This document shows positions 17,742-27,198 of a stretch of 64,000 bases of DNA, piece after piece. A program made the position numbers and the translations under genes. This stretch comes from Streptomyces katrae (GTDB taxonomy: Bacteria; Actinomycetota; Actinomycetes; Streptomycetales; Streptomycetaceae): positions 5,679,560 to 5,743,559 of the forward strand of contig NZ_CP020042.1 of the NCBI RefSeq assembly GCF_002028425.1. The letters are read 5' to 3'. Position 1 is the first letter of the stretch; every line of letters begins with the position of its first letter. Under the pieces are notes generated by a model that searched no databases, was not told the DNA's origin, and saw only the letters and a program-made list of their open reading frames with translations.

Positions 17742-20291
17742 ATGATGCTGCGTTACGCCCTTCGGACCGTCCGGGACCGCAAAGCCGGCTTCCTCGGAGC
17801 CTTCGTCGCCCTCCTGTGCGCGGCGGCCCTGATCACCGCCTGCGGCACCCTCCTGGAGACCGGGCTCCGGGGCAGGATCGCCACCGAGCGGTACGCGGGC
17901 ACCCCGGTCCTCGTCTCCGCCGACCAGAACGTCCACCAGAGCACGGTCAAGGAGAAGAAGGGCAAGGCCAAGACGAAGCACAAGGCCAAGCCCGTAGCCG
18001 AACGGGCCTGGCTGCCGGCCTCCGCCGTGGACACCGTCCGTTCCGTCCCCGGGGTCGACCGGGCCGTCCCCGAACTCACCTTCCAGGCCGTCCCGCTGAC
18101 CGGGGCCCCGGGCACGCCGAAGCCCTCGTACGGACACGCCTGGACCTCCGCCGTGCTCACCCCCTTCACCCTGGCCGAGGGCCACGCTCCCCAGGGCGGG
18201 GACCAGGTCGTCATCGACCGGGACCTGGCCGCCCGGGCGGGCCTCGCCACCGGAGCCCGGCTCACCGTGCAGGCCACCGGCGAACCGAAGACCTACACGG
18301 TCAGCGGCGTGGCGCGCACCGCCGCCGCCGACGGCCGCCTCGGCCACCAGAACGCACTCTTCTTCTCCGACGCCGAAGCCCAGCGGCTCGCCGCCCGCGC
18401 CGGCCAGGTCTCGGCCATCGGCGTACTGCCCCGCCCCGGAGTGGACGCCGGCGCGCTCTCCGCCCGCGTCGCCCATGCCCTTCGGGCCACCACGGCCCAG
18501 GTCACCACCGGCGACGGGCGCGGCCCGGTCGAGTTCCTCGACGCGGCCGGCGCGCGGACCAGCCTGATCTCCCTGGGCGGCGCGATGGGCGGCACCTCCC
18601 TCCTCGTCGCGGTCCTCGTGGTCGCCGGCACCTTCGCCCTCTCCGTCCAGCAGCGCCACCGCGAGCTCGCCCTGCTGCGCGCCATCGCCGCCACCCCCCG
18701 GCAGCTGCGCGGCATGCTCGGCCGGGAGGCACTGCTCGTCGGCCTGGCCGCCGGGATCGCCGGCGCCCTCGCCGGACTGCCGCTGGCCGCCTGGCTGTAC
18801 GGCCGTTTCGTCGCCACCGGAGCCGTCCCCGCCACCCTGGAACGCACCGCCGGGATCTTCCCGATGACCGCGGCCGTCGCGGCGAGCCTGCTCGGGGGCT
18901 GGGCCGCGGCCCGGATCACCGGGCGGCGGATCGCCCGGATCCGCCCCGCCGAGGCCCTGGCCGAAGCCGCCGTCGAGCGGCCCCGCCCCGCCTGGACCCG
19001 TACCGTGGCCGGGCTGCTCCTGCTGGCCGGCGGGGCCGTGCTGGTCGTCGTGCTCGGCTCGCTGCGCACCGAACCCGCGTCGACGCCGGTCACCTTCCTG
19101 GCCGTGGTGGTGCTGGCGGGCGCCGTGTCGCTGCTCGGCCCGCTGCTGGTGCGCGGCGCGGCCGCCTTGCTCGCCGGACCGCTGGCGCTGACCGGCCCCG
19201 GCGGCCGCCTGGCCACCGCCAACCTGCGCGGCAACGCCACCCGCATGGCGTCCGCCGTCACCCCGCTCACCCTGCTGACCGCGATGACCTGCACCGTGCT
19301 CTTCATCACCCCGACCCTGGGCGCCGCGGCCGCGACGCAGGCCCGCGAGGGGGTCCGGGCCCCCTGGGTGGTCACCGCGCAGGGACCGGGGGTCGGCCCG
19401 GAGACCGCCGAACGCCTCCGCCGCACGCCCGGAGTCACGGCCGCGACCGAGATCGTGCACACCTCTGTACGGGTCGGCCTGACGAAGTACGCGGCCCAGG
19501 GCGTCACCCCGTCCGGCCTGACCCGCACCTGGGACCCCGGGGTCACCGGCGGCAGCCTGGACGGCTTCGGCGACGGCCGGGCGGCGGTCAGCGAACTCGC
19601 CGCCGAGCAGCTGGGGCTGAAGCCGGGCAGCCCGCTGAGCCTGACACTGGGGGACGGAACCCCCGTGACGCTGACGGTCGCCGCCGTGTACGCGCGGGGG
19701 CTGGGCTTCGGCGACGTGACGCTGCCGCACGCGCTGGTGGCCGCGCACGTGGACAACCCCCTGGCGGGCAGTGTGCTGGTGGCGGCGGAGCCGGGGGTCG
19801 GCCGGGAGCGGCTGGCCGCCGCCGCGGGAGCGCCGGGGGCGGTGTCGGTGCTGTCGGCGGCGCAGGCCGACGCTGCCCGGGTGCGGCGGGCCGGGGCCGG
19901 AGCGGAGACCAACCTGCTGGCGATGGGCCTGGTCCTGGCCTTCACCGCCATCGCGGTGGTCAACACCCTGGCCATGTCCACCGCCGAACGGTTCCGGGAG
20001 TTCGGGCTGCTGCGGCTGGCGGGGGCGCAGCGGCGGCAGGTGCTGCGGATGCTGCGGGCCGAGGCGGTGGGGGTGCTGCTGCTCGGGGTGGCGCTGGGGT
20101 CGGGGATCGCGGCGGCGGTGCTGACGGCCTTCAGCGTCGGGATGACGGGGTCGGCTGCGCCGGTGGTCCTCCCGGTGGTGTGCGCGGGGGTCGTCGCAGC
20201 GGCGGCCCTCCTGGCCCTCCCGGCCGTGGCCCTCCCGGGGCGGCTGGCCCTCCGGCGCCGCCCGGTGGACGTGGCGACGTCCCAGGCCTGA
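17742..20291 (+). CDS. FtsX-like ABC transporter permease (MacB/LolC type, two FtsX domains)
   Basis: The 849-residue permease starts MMLRYALRTVRDRKAGFLGA. An N-terminal helix is followed by a periplasmic MacB-type domain with a Lys-rich stretch (KEKKGKAKTKHKAKP) near residue 70. The first three-helix FtsX domain comes around SLLVAVLVVAGTFALSVQQR, then a second periplasmic part and a second FtsX domain (NLLAMGLVLAFTAIAVVNTL), ending in RPVDVATSQA. Such permeases pair with an ATP-binding subunit, and none is encoded next to it: recX is upstream and the convergent rhodanese gene downstream. The partner may be elsewhere. The role could be export of a lipid, peptide or antibiotic, but this is open. 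Confidence 0.88.
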   Translation: MMLRYALRTVRDRKAGFLGAFVALLCAAALITACGTLLETGLRGRIATERYAGTPVLVSADQNVHQSTVKEKKGKAKTKHKAKPVAERAWLPASAVDTVRSVPGVDRAVPELTFQAVPLTGAPGTPKPSYGHAWTSAVLTPFTLAEGHAPQGGDQVVIDRDLAARAGLATGARLTVQATGEPKTYTVSGVARTAAADGRLGHQNALFFSDAEAQRLAARAGQVSAIGVLPRPGVDAGALSARVAHALRATTAQVTTGDGRGPVEFLDAAGARTSLISLGGAMGGTSLLVAVLVVAGTFALSVQQRHRELALLRAIAATPRQLRGMLGREALLVGLAAGIAGALAGLPLAAWLYGRFVATGAVPATLERTAGIFPMTAAVAASLLGGWAAARITGRRIARIRPAEALAEAAVERPRPAWTRTVAGLLLLAGGAVLVVVLGSLRTEPASTPVTFLAVVVLAGAVSLLGPLLVRGAAALLAGPLALTGPGGRLATANLRGNATRMASAVTPLTLLTAMTCTVLFITPTLGAAAATQAREGVRAPWVVTAQGPGVGPETAERLRRTPGVTAATEIVHTSVRVGLTKYAAQGVTPSGLTRTWDPGVTGGSLDGFGDGRAAVSELAAEQLGLKPGSPLSLTLGDGTPVTLTVAAVYARGLGFGDVTLPHALVAAHVDNPLAGSVLVAAEPGVGRERLAAAAGAPGAVSVLSAAQADAARVRRAGAGAETNLLAMGLVLAFTAIAVVNTLAMSTAERFREFGLLRLAGAQRRQVLRMLRAEAVGVLLLGVALGSGIAAAVLTAFSVGMTGSAAPVVLPVVCAGVVAAAALLALPAVALPGRLALRRRPVDVATSQA

Positions 20292-20317
20292 CCGGTCCCT
20301 GCGGGCGCGGGTGCGGC

Positions 20318-20514
20318 TGCCGCTGCGCGGGGCTCTCCCCGCCCCGCCCTTCCACCGTTCCCCGGGCTCCGCCCGGACCCGTTCCGTGCGCTGAGCGCCC
20401 GGTGCGCTCCATCGCCGCGCGGGCTGTCTACAGCCCCGCCGCTGGGGGTCCGGGGGCGGAGCCCCCGGGAAACGGAGAAAGGGCGGGGCGGGGAGACGGC
20501 TCCGCGCAGCGGCA
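20318..20514. repeat. Long imperfect inverted repeat between convergent genes
   Basis: The left arm (20318-20380) and right arm (20446-20514) are largely complementary over about 60 bases, with small bulges. Outer pairing joins TGCCGCTGCGCGG with CCGCGCAGCGGCA, middle pairing joins CCCCGCCCCGCCC with GGGCGGGGCGGGG, and inner pairing is around GGGCTCCGCCC. The gap from 20292 to 20662 holds this structure and no gene that I can see. It separates the FtsX-type gene (+) from the rhodanese gene (-) and probably terminates both transcripts. GGAGCCCCCGG-type inverted repeats of this kind are frequent in Streptomyces. Confidence 0.7.
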
Positions 20515-20662
20515 ACGGCCCGCAGCCGACGGCTGGGCCCCAGCCAGGACAGCGGGCCCGCCCGGCAACCAACGGGTCGGACCTCGGCCAGGGGTGCGGC
20601 CTGCGCCCGGCAGCCGACGGGCGCAGGCCGTCGCAGGGGCGCCGAGCCGTGCGGGCGACGCG

Positions 20663-21061
20663 TCAGGAAGGGGCCGTGGGAAGCCCCGCGGAGCGCCAGG
20701 CCTGGAAGCCTCCCGTGAGGTCCGTCGCCCGTCGGAGCCCCAGCGCGTGGAGCGACGCCACCGCCAGCGAGGACGCGTAGCCCTCGTTGCAGATCACCAC
20801 CGCCCGCACATCGTGCGAGACGGCCTCCGGGAGGCGGTGGGAGCCCAGCGGGTCCAGCCGCCACTCCAGCTCGTTGCGCTCCACCACGACCGCCCCCGGG
20901 ATCACCCCGTCCCGCTCGCGCAGCGCCTGGTAGCGGATGTCCACCAGCAGGGCGTCCCCGTCCAGCCACGCCTCGTACGCGGTCCGGGGGTCCACCCGGG
21001 TGTACGTCTCGCGGACCCGTTCCAGGAGCTCGTCGATGCCCACCGGGCCCGTCCCGCTCAC
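20663..21061 (-). CDS. Rhodanese-like domain protein
   Basis: The 132-residue single-domain rhodanese has the active-site cysteine in ICNEGYASSLA and the preceding LLVDIRYQALRERDGVIPGA segment. It probably transfers sulfane sulfur or binds persulfide. The GTG start overlaps the stop of the cysteine dioxygenase gene (GTGA), so the two are coupled. That pairing suggests a role in processing sulfur from cysteine catabolism. It is the last gene of the operon, and a long inverted repeat lies downstream. Confidence 0.9.
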   Translation of the reverse strand: MSGTGPVGIDELLERVRETYTRVDPRTAYEAWLDGDALLVDIRYQALRERDGVIPGAVVVERNELEWRLDPLGSHRLPEAVSHDVRAVVICNEGYASSLAVASLHALGLRRATDLTGGFQAWRSAGLPTAPS

Positions 21062-21591
21062 TGCCAGTCCGCCGGGCGCTCGACGTGCTCCAGCCTGAGC
21101 ACCGCGCCGCTGCGGCTGTACCGGCGGATCAGCGGCAGCGGCGGGTAGTAGGCGTGGACCGAGACCGCGTGCTCGGACTCCGACTCGTTGAGCACCTCGT
21201 GGACGTGGTGCTCGCCGAACGCCCGCCCGGTCACCGCGCCGAGGCTGCGGGTGCGGTCCACCTCCGGGGCCAGCTCCAGGGTCCGCCATCCCTCCGAGGG
21301 CAGACGCACCGTCAGGGAGTGCTCGGTGAGCCGGCCCCGCGCGGTGGCGAACGCGCCCCGCGACTCGGCGTGGTCGTGCCAGCCGGTGCCGGTGCCCGGC
21401 GGCCAGCCGATCAGCCATGCCTCGCTGCCGCCCGGGCCGTCGAGCCGGATCCAGGTCCGGCCCTCCGGGTCGAGGGGGAGCGAGTCGACGATCTCGGGGT
21501 CGGAGGCGGTGCGCAGGGCGAAGGCGAGGAGTTCCGCCGCGGTGGGGGCGGAGGAGCGGGCAGGGGCGTGCGTGGACACGGAAGCAGACAT
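21058..21591 (-). CDS. Cysteine dioxygenase family protein
   Basis: The 177-residue cupin protein oxidises the thiol of cysteine, or of a related thiol, to a sulfinate using Fe(II) and O2. Iron ligands are visible as His72 and His74 in WHDHAESRG and a third histidine in the GEHHVHEVLN segment (129-131). The C-terminus has the family's HAYYPPL and LIRRYSRSG features. It is translated together with the rhodanese downstream. A separate 28-codon cysteine-rich leader peptide lies 79 bases upstream, so expression probably responds to charged tRNA-Cys. Whether the substrate is cysteine or another thiol acid is not settled by sequence. Confidence 0.92.
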   Translation of the reverse strand: MSASVSTHAPARSSAPTAAELLAFALRTASDPEIVDSLPLDPEGRTWIRLDGPGGSEAWLIGWPPGTGTGWHDHAESRGAFATARGRLTEHSLTVRLPSEGWRTLELAPEVDRTRSLGAVTGRAFGEHHVHEVLNESESEHAVSVHAYYPPLPLIRRYSRSGAVLRLEHVERPADWQ

Positions 21592-21670
21592 CGGGGCGTG
21601 ACCGTCCTGGGGTTCGCGAAAGGGGCGCGCAGGCCCGGAAGGGCAGCGGGGCGCGCGGGAAGGGGGCGAA

Positions 21671-21757
21671 TCAGCAGGAGGGGCGACACACGCAGCCCGC
21701 GTAGCGGAGCAGGTCCATGTGAACCCTCCGCCACAGGCGTACGTCGTTGCCGGTCAT
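21671..21757 (-). CDS. Cysteine-rich leader peptide (28 residues)
   Basis: The frame reads MTGNDVRLWRRVHMDLLRY, then AGCVCRPSC and TGA. Three of the last nine codons are cysteine, two of them one codon apart. Streptomyces and mycobacteria carry similar short 'putative leader peptides' (often with RRVHxDLxR) before sulfur genes, where ribosome stalling at Cys codons controls the downstream operon. No clear ribosome site precedes the ATG at 21757; an internal ATG in HMDLLRY (21718) is a possible shorter start. The peptide is probably regulatory, not a working product. Confidence 0.75.
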   Translation of the reverse strand: MTGNDVRLWRRVHMDLLRYAGCVCRPSC

Positions 21758-21790
21758 GTCGGCGAGTGAACCACGAGTGCCCGAGGGCGG

Positions 21791-23362
21791 TCAATCGATC
21801 ACAGGAGCGGGTGTGGCGGGAGCGCCGGCCGGAGCACCCGCCCGCACGGTGTCGGCCGCCGCGTACAGCTCGGCCGGGCGGACCCCCGCGAAGGTGGCGG
21901 CGAGGTGCCCGTCGGGACGCACCAGGAGCACGGTGTGCGCCGGCGCCCCCGGGTAGGCGTCCGCCACCAGCAGTTCGGCCGGCACCGGCAGCGCGCTCAC
22001 GGCCGCCGCGAGCCGGGGCATCAGCCCGGCCCCCGCCCAGTGGCGCCGGTCCCACACTCCGGTACCCGGCGCGACCAGCAGCACCAGCAGCCTCCCCCGC
22101 CCCAGCAGGTCCCGCAGCGGGACCGTGGACCCGTCGGGCGCGGACACGGGCACGTTCGCCACGGGGCCGCCCGGCTCCGTGTCGGTCGGGACCTCGCGCA
22201 CCGCCACCGGCGGCGCGTACACCGGCCGGCCGCCCAGCGGGCCCCGGCCCAGGTGCCCGTCGGTCAGCAGGCCTTCGGCCGACCGCCCCGACCCCGGCAG
22301 GAGGCTGCGCAGGCCGGCTCCGCCGCGCAGCACGGGCATGGTCTGGTCGGCGGCGCGCAGCCGGGCGGCGACGGCCGTGCGCCGCTCGCCCTCGTAGCTG
22401 TCGAGCAGGGCCTCGGAGGCGCCCTGGTGCCAGTCCAGGGCCAGCTTCCAGGACAGGTTCTCCGCGTCGCGCAGCCCCTCCTCGACGCTCTGGGTGCCGA
22501 GCGCGCCCAGCAGGTGCGCGGCGTCCCCGGCGAGGAAGGCCCGGCCGTCGCGCCAGCGCCGGGCGAGGCGGTGGTGCTGGATGTGCACGCCGGTGTCGAT
22601 GAGGTCGTACGGCGGGGTGCTGCCGCCGCACCACAGGGCCAGGGTGTCCCGGATCAGGGTGACGAGGGCGTCCGGGGTGACGAGGTCCCCGCGCGGCGGC
22701 AGCAGCCAGTCCAGCCGCCAGATCCCGTCGGTCAGCGGCCGGGCGGTGATCTCCTCGGGGCCGGACGGAGGGTTGCGGTGCAGCAACGCCTCGCCGGGCC
22801 AGGGCAGTTCGGCGCGCAGCGCGGCCACGGCGTGCCGCTCGACGGCGGTCCGGCCGGGGAAGCGGATGCCGAGCAGCTTGCGCACCGTGGAGCGGGCCCC
22901 GTCGCAGCCGACCAGGTGGCTGCCGCGCCACCAGGTGGTGTGCCCGCCCCGGGTCTGCACCGTGACCCCGCGCCCGTCCTGTTCCAGGGACTCCAGCTTG
23001 GTGTCGGGGGCGAGCTGGACCAGGGGGTGGGCCGTGGCGGCGGCGCGCAGGCCGCGCGTGAGGGCGTGCTGCGGGAGGTGCAGGGGGGCGGGGTGGTCCT
23101 CGAAGGTGATCCGCCGGACTTCCTGACGGCGCCTCATGGTGCGCCAGGCCGCGTACTGGGCGCCCTCGTCGCCCAGGGTGGTGCAGCCGAGCCGGTGGAC
23201 CATGGCCGCGGTGTCGGAGTGCAGGACGACGCTGCGGGCGGGGCGGGGCTCGTCCTTTCCGGGCCCTTCGTCGAGCAGGACGCAGGGCACGCCGTGGCCG
23301 GCCAGGGCGAGGGACAGGGAGAGTCCGACGGGGCCCGAGCCGACGACGATCACCGGGTCCAT
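21791..23362 (-). CDS. FAD-dependent monooxygenase (aromatic hydroxylase type)
   Basis: The 523-residue flavoprotein belongs to the PheA/TfdB group. The dinucleotide-binding GSGPVGLSLSLALAGHGV lies at the N-terminus (GxGxxG). The conserved LVGCDGARSTVRKLLGI segment is in the middle, and the second FAD motif AFLAGDAAHLLGALGTQSVEEGL comes near residue 290. The C-terminal thioredoxin-like domain (LLVLLVAPGTGVWDRR onward) is typical of the 500-residue group. It hydroxylates an aromatic substrate using NAD(P)H and O2. Such enzymes occur in catabolism and in polyketide tailoring, and no cluster is around it. The ATG of MDPVIVVGSG follows GGGAG. Confidence 0.88.
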   Translation of the reverse strand: MDPVIVVGSGPVGLSLSLALAGHGVPCVLLDEGPGKDEPRPARSVVLHSDTAAMVHRLGCTTLGDEGAQYAAWRTMRRRQEVRRITFEDHPAPLHLPQHALTRGLRAAATAHPLVQLAPDTKLESLEQDGRGVTVQTRGGHTTWWRGSHLVGCDGARSTVRKLLGIRFPGRTAVERHAVAALRAELPWPGEALLHRNPPSGPEEITARPLTDGIWRLDWLLPPRGDLVTPDALVTLIRDTLALWCGGSTPPYDLIDTGVHIQHHRLARRWRDGRAFLAGDAAHLLGALGTQSVEEGLRDAENLSWKLALDWHQGASEALLDSYEGERRTAVAARLRAADQTMPVLRGGAGLRSLLPGSGRSAEGLLTDGHLGRGPLGGRPVYAPPVAVREVPTDTEPGGPVANVPVSAPDGSTVPLRDLLGRGRLLVLLVAPGTGVWDRRHWAGAGLMPRLAAAVSALPVPAELLVADAYPGAPAHTVLLVRPDGHLAATFAGVRPAELYAAADTVRAGAPAGAPATPAPVID

Positions 23363-23453
23363 GATGCGGCTCCCGATGTCCGGTATGTGATCACAGAACG
23401 TATGCAACCCACTGGAAGTTCCGGCGTCAAGTGACCCCGGTCCGGACAAAGCA

Positions 23454-23487
23454 GTGTGGTGCGGCGGAGAGTTCCGCCGCACCACAC
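23454..23487. terminator. Perfect 15-bp stem terminator after the glu operon
   Basis: The arms GTGTGGTGCGGCGGA (23454-23468) and TCCGCCGCACCACAC (23473-23487) pair without mismatch around a GAGT loop. It lies 53 bases beyond the gluD stop on the minus strand and upstream of the FAD monooxygenase gene, which it insulates from read-through. Confidence 0.85.
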
Positions 23488-23540
23488 AGGCTACGCGTCG
23501 TACCGGGCTGACCGGACGTCCGCCTCTCGCGTCACGCCGC

Positions 23541-24419
23541 CTAGTCGGCTCCGGCTGCCAGGTCGTCGACCTCGGCCACGGCGAGTACCGCCCCGGTGCT
23601 CTTCTTCGACTTCCGCACCCGGCCCTCCATCCAGGAGGCGAAGGAGGTGAGGGCGAAGTTCACCGCGATGTAGACCAGGGCGATCACCACGAGCGTGGCG
23701 ATGGTGTTGCTGTAGTTCGCCGAGATCTGCCGGTTGGCGGCGAGCAGCTCGGTCAGGCCGAGCAGCGAGCCGCCGAGCGCGGTGTCCTTGAGGATGACCA
23801 CGAGCTGGCTGACCAGGGCGGGCAGCATGGCCGTGACGGCCTGCGGGATCAGGACGTAGACCATGGTCTGGCCCTTGCGCATGCCGATCGCCTTGGCGGC
23901 GTCGGTCTGGCCGCGGGGCAGGGACAGTACGCCCGCGCGGACGATCTCGGCGATGACCGCCGCGTTGTAGAGCACGAGTCCCGTGACCACTGCGTACAGC
24001 GGCCGTATGTCGGACGAGACGGCGGGGACGAACTGCACGAAGAAGGCAGAGCCGAAGATCATCAGCATCAGCACCGGGATGGCGCGGAAGAACTCGACCA
24101 CCGCGCCGACCGGGATGCGCACCCAGGCGTGGTCGGAGAGCCGTCCGATGCCCAGCAGGGCACCCAGCGGCAGGGCGATCAGCATGGCGATCGCACCGGC
24201 CCGCAGGGTCTCCCCGAGTCCCGGGAGCAGATAGGTGGTCCAGACCCGGCCGTCGGTGACGAAGGGGCTCCACTTGTCGGCGTCGAGCTGGTGCTTGTCC
24301 GCCATGACGGACAGGATCCACCAGGCGGCGAGCGCGAACAGGACCAGGAAGACGGCCGTGTAGATCCAGTTGCGGACCTTGGCCTTGGGGCCGGGGACGT
24401 CGTACAGCACGGAGGTCAT
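23541..24419 (-). CDS. gluD: Glutamate ABC transporter permease GluD
   Basis: The 292-residue membrane permease begins MTSVLYDVPGPKAKVRNWI. It has five or more hydrophobic segments and the EAA-type loop around AAKAIGMRKGQTMVYVLIPQ, which contacts the ATPase. It has a longer N-terminus than GluC, as in Corynebacterium gluD. Its ATG overlaps the gluC stop (ATGA). With GluA, GluB and GluC it forms a polar amino acid uptake system for glutamate in the cytoplasmic membrane. The C-terminal tail (RKSKKSTGAVLAVAEVDD) is cytosolic. Confidence 0.92.
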   Translation of the reverse strand: MTSVLYDVPGPKAKVRNWIYTAVFLVLFALAAWWILSVMADKHQLDADKWSPFVTDGRVWTTYLLPGLGETLRAGAIAMLIALPLGALLGIGRLSDHAWVRIPVGAVVEFFRAIPVLMLMIFGSAFFVQFVPAVSSDIRPLYAVVTGLVLYNAAVIAEIVRAGVLSLPRGQTDAAKAIGMRKGQTMVYVLIPQAVTAMLPALVSQLVVILKDTALGGSLLGLTELLAANRQISANYSNTIATLVVIALVYIAVNFALTSFASWMEGRVRKSKKSTGAVLAVAEVDDLAAGAD

Positions 24420-25090
24420 CGCTTCACCGCCACTCGCTTGGCCACCCAGCCCAGCAGCAGACCGGTGGGCAGGGTCAGCAGGCAGAAGCCGAGGGCGAAG
24501 ATCCCGAAGACGGCGAAGAGCGCGTCCGCCTCGTTCTCGACCATTTCCTTCATCAGCAGGGCCGCTTCGGCCACGCCGATGGCCGCCGCCACCGTGGTGT
24601 TCTTGGTGAGGGCGATCAGTACGTTGGCGAGCGGTGCGATGACCGCCCGGAAGGCCTGGGGGAGCACGATCAGGGTGAGCACCTGGAAGAAGCTCAGTCC
24701 GAGCGCGCGGGCGGCCTCGGCCTGGCCCACGGGCACGGTGTTGATGCCCGAGCGCAGCGCCTCGCAGACGAAGGTGCCGGTGTAGGCGCTCAGCGCGAGG
24801 ACCGCGAGGCGGAAGCCGGTCTCCTTGAACGTGCTGCCGCCCATGTTGAAGCCGAGGGTCTGGCTCAGGCCCAGCGAGCTTCCGATGATCAGCAGGGTCA
24901 GCGGCGTGTTGCGGACCAGGTTCACGTACGCGGTGCCGAAGGCCCGCATCAGCGGGACCGGGCTGACCCGCATCCCGGCCAGGACGGTGCCCCACACCAG
25001 GGAGCCCACCGCCGAGTAGAGGGTGAGCTGAACCGTCACCCAGAAGGCTCCGAGCAGGTCGTACTGCCCGGAATCAAGAAAGTCGAACAC
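24416..25090 (-). CDS. gluC: Glutamate ABC transporter permease GluC
   Basis: The 224-residue His/Glu/Gln/Arg-type permease has the EAA loop in GQAEAARALGLSFFQVLTLI and the conserved RNTPLTLLIIG segment. The GTG at 25090 (MFDFLDSGQYDLLG) follows AGGG and fits the family's usual start; the open frame continues upstream into non-conserved Arg-rich sequence. The gene is followed by gluD with a four-base overlap. GluC and GluD together form the membrane channel. Confidence 0.92.
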   Translation of the reverse strand: MFDFLDSGQYDLLGAFWVTVQLTLYSAVGSLVWGTVLAGMRVSPVPLMRAFGTAYVNLVRNTPLTLLIIGSSLGLSQTLGFNMGGSTFKETGFRLAVLALSAYTGTFVCEALRSGINTVPVGQAEAARALGLSFFQVLTLIVLPQAFRAVIAPLANVLIALTKNTTVAAAIGVAEAALLMKEMVENEADALFAVFGIFALGFCLLTLPTGLLLGWVAKRVAVKR

Positions 25091-25174
25091 GATGCCCTGC
25101 GCTCTCCCCAGGATGGCCGGCGGGACACGCCGCCGCCCGCGGACGGGCGGGCGGCGGCGCATCCCACCGGGAAA

Positions 25175-26029
25175 TCAGCTGCCTTCGGTGATCTGCGGGG
25201 CAGGCTCGTTCTTGTAGTTGGCCGGGCCGAGGTTCTTCTTCACGGCCGCTTCCCAGCTGCCGTCCGCGACCATCTTCTTCAGAGCGGCGTTGATCTTGGT
25301 CTGGAGCTCCTTGTCGCCCTTCTTCAGACCGATGCCGTAGTTCTCGTTGCTCATCTTCAGGCCGACGAGCTTGAACTTGCCCTTGTTCTTCTCCTGCGCG
25401 GCGTAGCCGGCGAGGATCGAGTCGTCCGTGGTCAGGGCGTCCACGCCCTTGTTCTCCAGGGCGGTGAGGCACTCGGAGTAGCCACCCTGCTGAAGCAGGT
25501 CGGCTTCGGGGGCCAGGTCCTTCTTGACGTTCTGCGCCGAGGTGGAGCCCGTGACGGAGCAGAGCTTCTTCTTGTTGAGGTCCTCGACCTTGGTGATCGA
25601 GTTGTCGTCGGCGCGGACCAGCAGGTCCTGGTGGGCCAGGAAGTACGGGCCCGCGAAGTCGACCCGGGCCTTGCGCTTGTCGTTGATCGAGTAGGTGGCG
25701 GCGATGAACTTGACGTCCCCGTTGGAGATCAGGTTCTCGCGCTCGGCGCTGATCGCCTGCTTCCACTCGATCTGGTCCGGCTGGTAGCCGAGCTCCTTGG
25801 CCACGTACGTGGCGACGTCCACGTCGAAGCCCTCGAACTTGCCGTCGGGGGTCTTCAGGCCCAGGCCGGGCTGGTCGAACTTGATGCCGATGGCGATCTT
25901 GTCCGACTTGGTGCCCCCGGAGGCGCCCGCGTCGCTCGCGCTGTCCTTGCTGCCGCTGCCACAGGCGGTCGCCGTCAGCGCGAGGACGACGGCCGTGGCC
26001 ACTGCCGCGCCGGCCTTGAGAACCTTCAT
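25175..26029 (-). CDS. gluB: Glutamate-binding lipoprotein GluB
   Basis: The 284-residue solute-binding protein has a signal peptide with the lipobox LTATACG (cysteine near residue 23), a Ser/Gly/Asp linker and a family 3 binding fold. Characteristic segments are IGIKFDQPGLGLKTPDGKFE, GFDVDVATYVAKELG and FIAATYSINDKRKARVDFAG. It captures glutamate outside the cell and delivers it to GluCD. It is separated from gluA by a 98-base gap containing a hairpin, which may let it be made in excess over the ATPase. Confidence 0.93.
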   Translation of the reverse strand: MKVLKAGAAVATAVVLALTATACGSGSKDSASDAGASGGTKSDKIAIGIKFDQPGLGLKTPDGKFEGFDVDVATYVAKELGYQPDQIEWKQAISAERENLISNGDVKFIAATYSINDKRKARVDFAGPYFLAHQDLLVRADDNSITKVEDLNKKKLCSVTGSTSAQNVKKDLAPEADLLQQGGYSECLTALENKGVDALTTDDSILAGYAAQEKNKGKFKLVGLKMSNENYGIGLKKGDKELQTKINAALKKMVADGSWEAAVKKNLGPANYKNEPAPQITEGS

Positions 26030-26085
26030 GGTGAACTTCCCTCAGGTGAGACGTTGTTGAACGACGAGCTGGACACGTCGTGTGC

Positions 26086-26101
26086 GACGGCGGGCGCCGT
26101 C
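26086..26101. promoter_or_regulatory. Hairpin between gluA and gluB
   Basis: The arms GACGGC and GCCGTC with a GGGC loop lie 26 bases after the gluA stop in the only sizeable gap of the operon. It may be a partial terminator or an RNA stabiliser that sets the GluB to GluA ratio. The stem is short, so the call is tentative. Confidence 0.4.
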
Positions 26102-26127
26102 GACCGGATCACTACCAGACGCGGGTG

Positions 26128-26913
<786 letters not shown>

Positions 26914-27198
26914 CGGCTTCTTGCTCCGTCCTCCGTCGGTTGGCAGGACAGTAGTGACGCGGTGCGCACACCGTCACGACATCTGAGCGAGAATTGAGGA
27001 TAACGATAGGGACTCGCCCCGATACGCTCCGTGCGCCGCGCCCGCGCGCCCGCCGTGTGCGCGTACCGGGTGCATAACGGAAGAGTCGCCGGACCGGAAC
27101 CCCCTTGACGTGGGAGTCTTCATCGGCATGGATGCATGGTGGCCATCTGCCATCCGAACGGAATCCGAAGAGCGAGAGAAGGAAAGGGGGACGACGCC

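Noticed and set aside
17307..20969. A 1220-codon open frame antisense to the FtsX-type gene
   Set aside because: The composition is Arg/Gly/Pro-rich without any domain, while the sense strand has a full permease with correct third-position GC.
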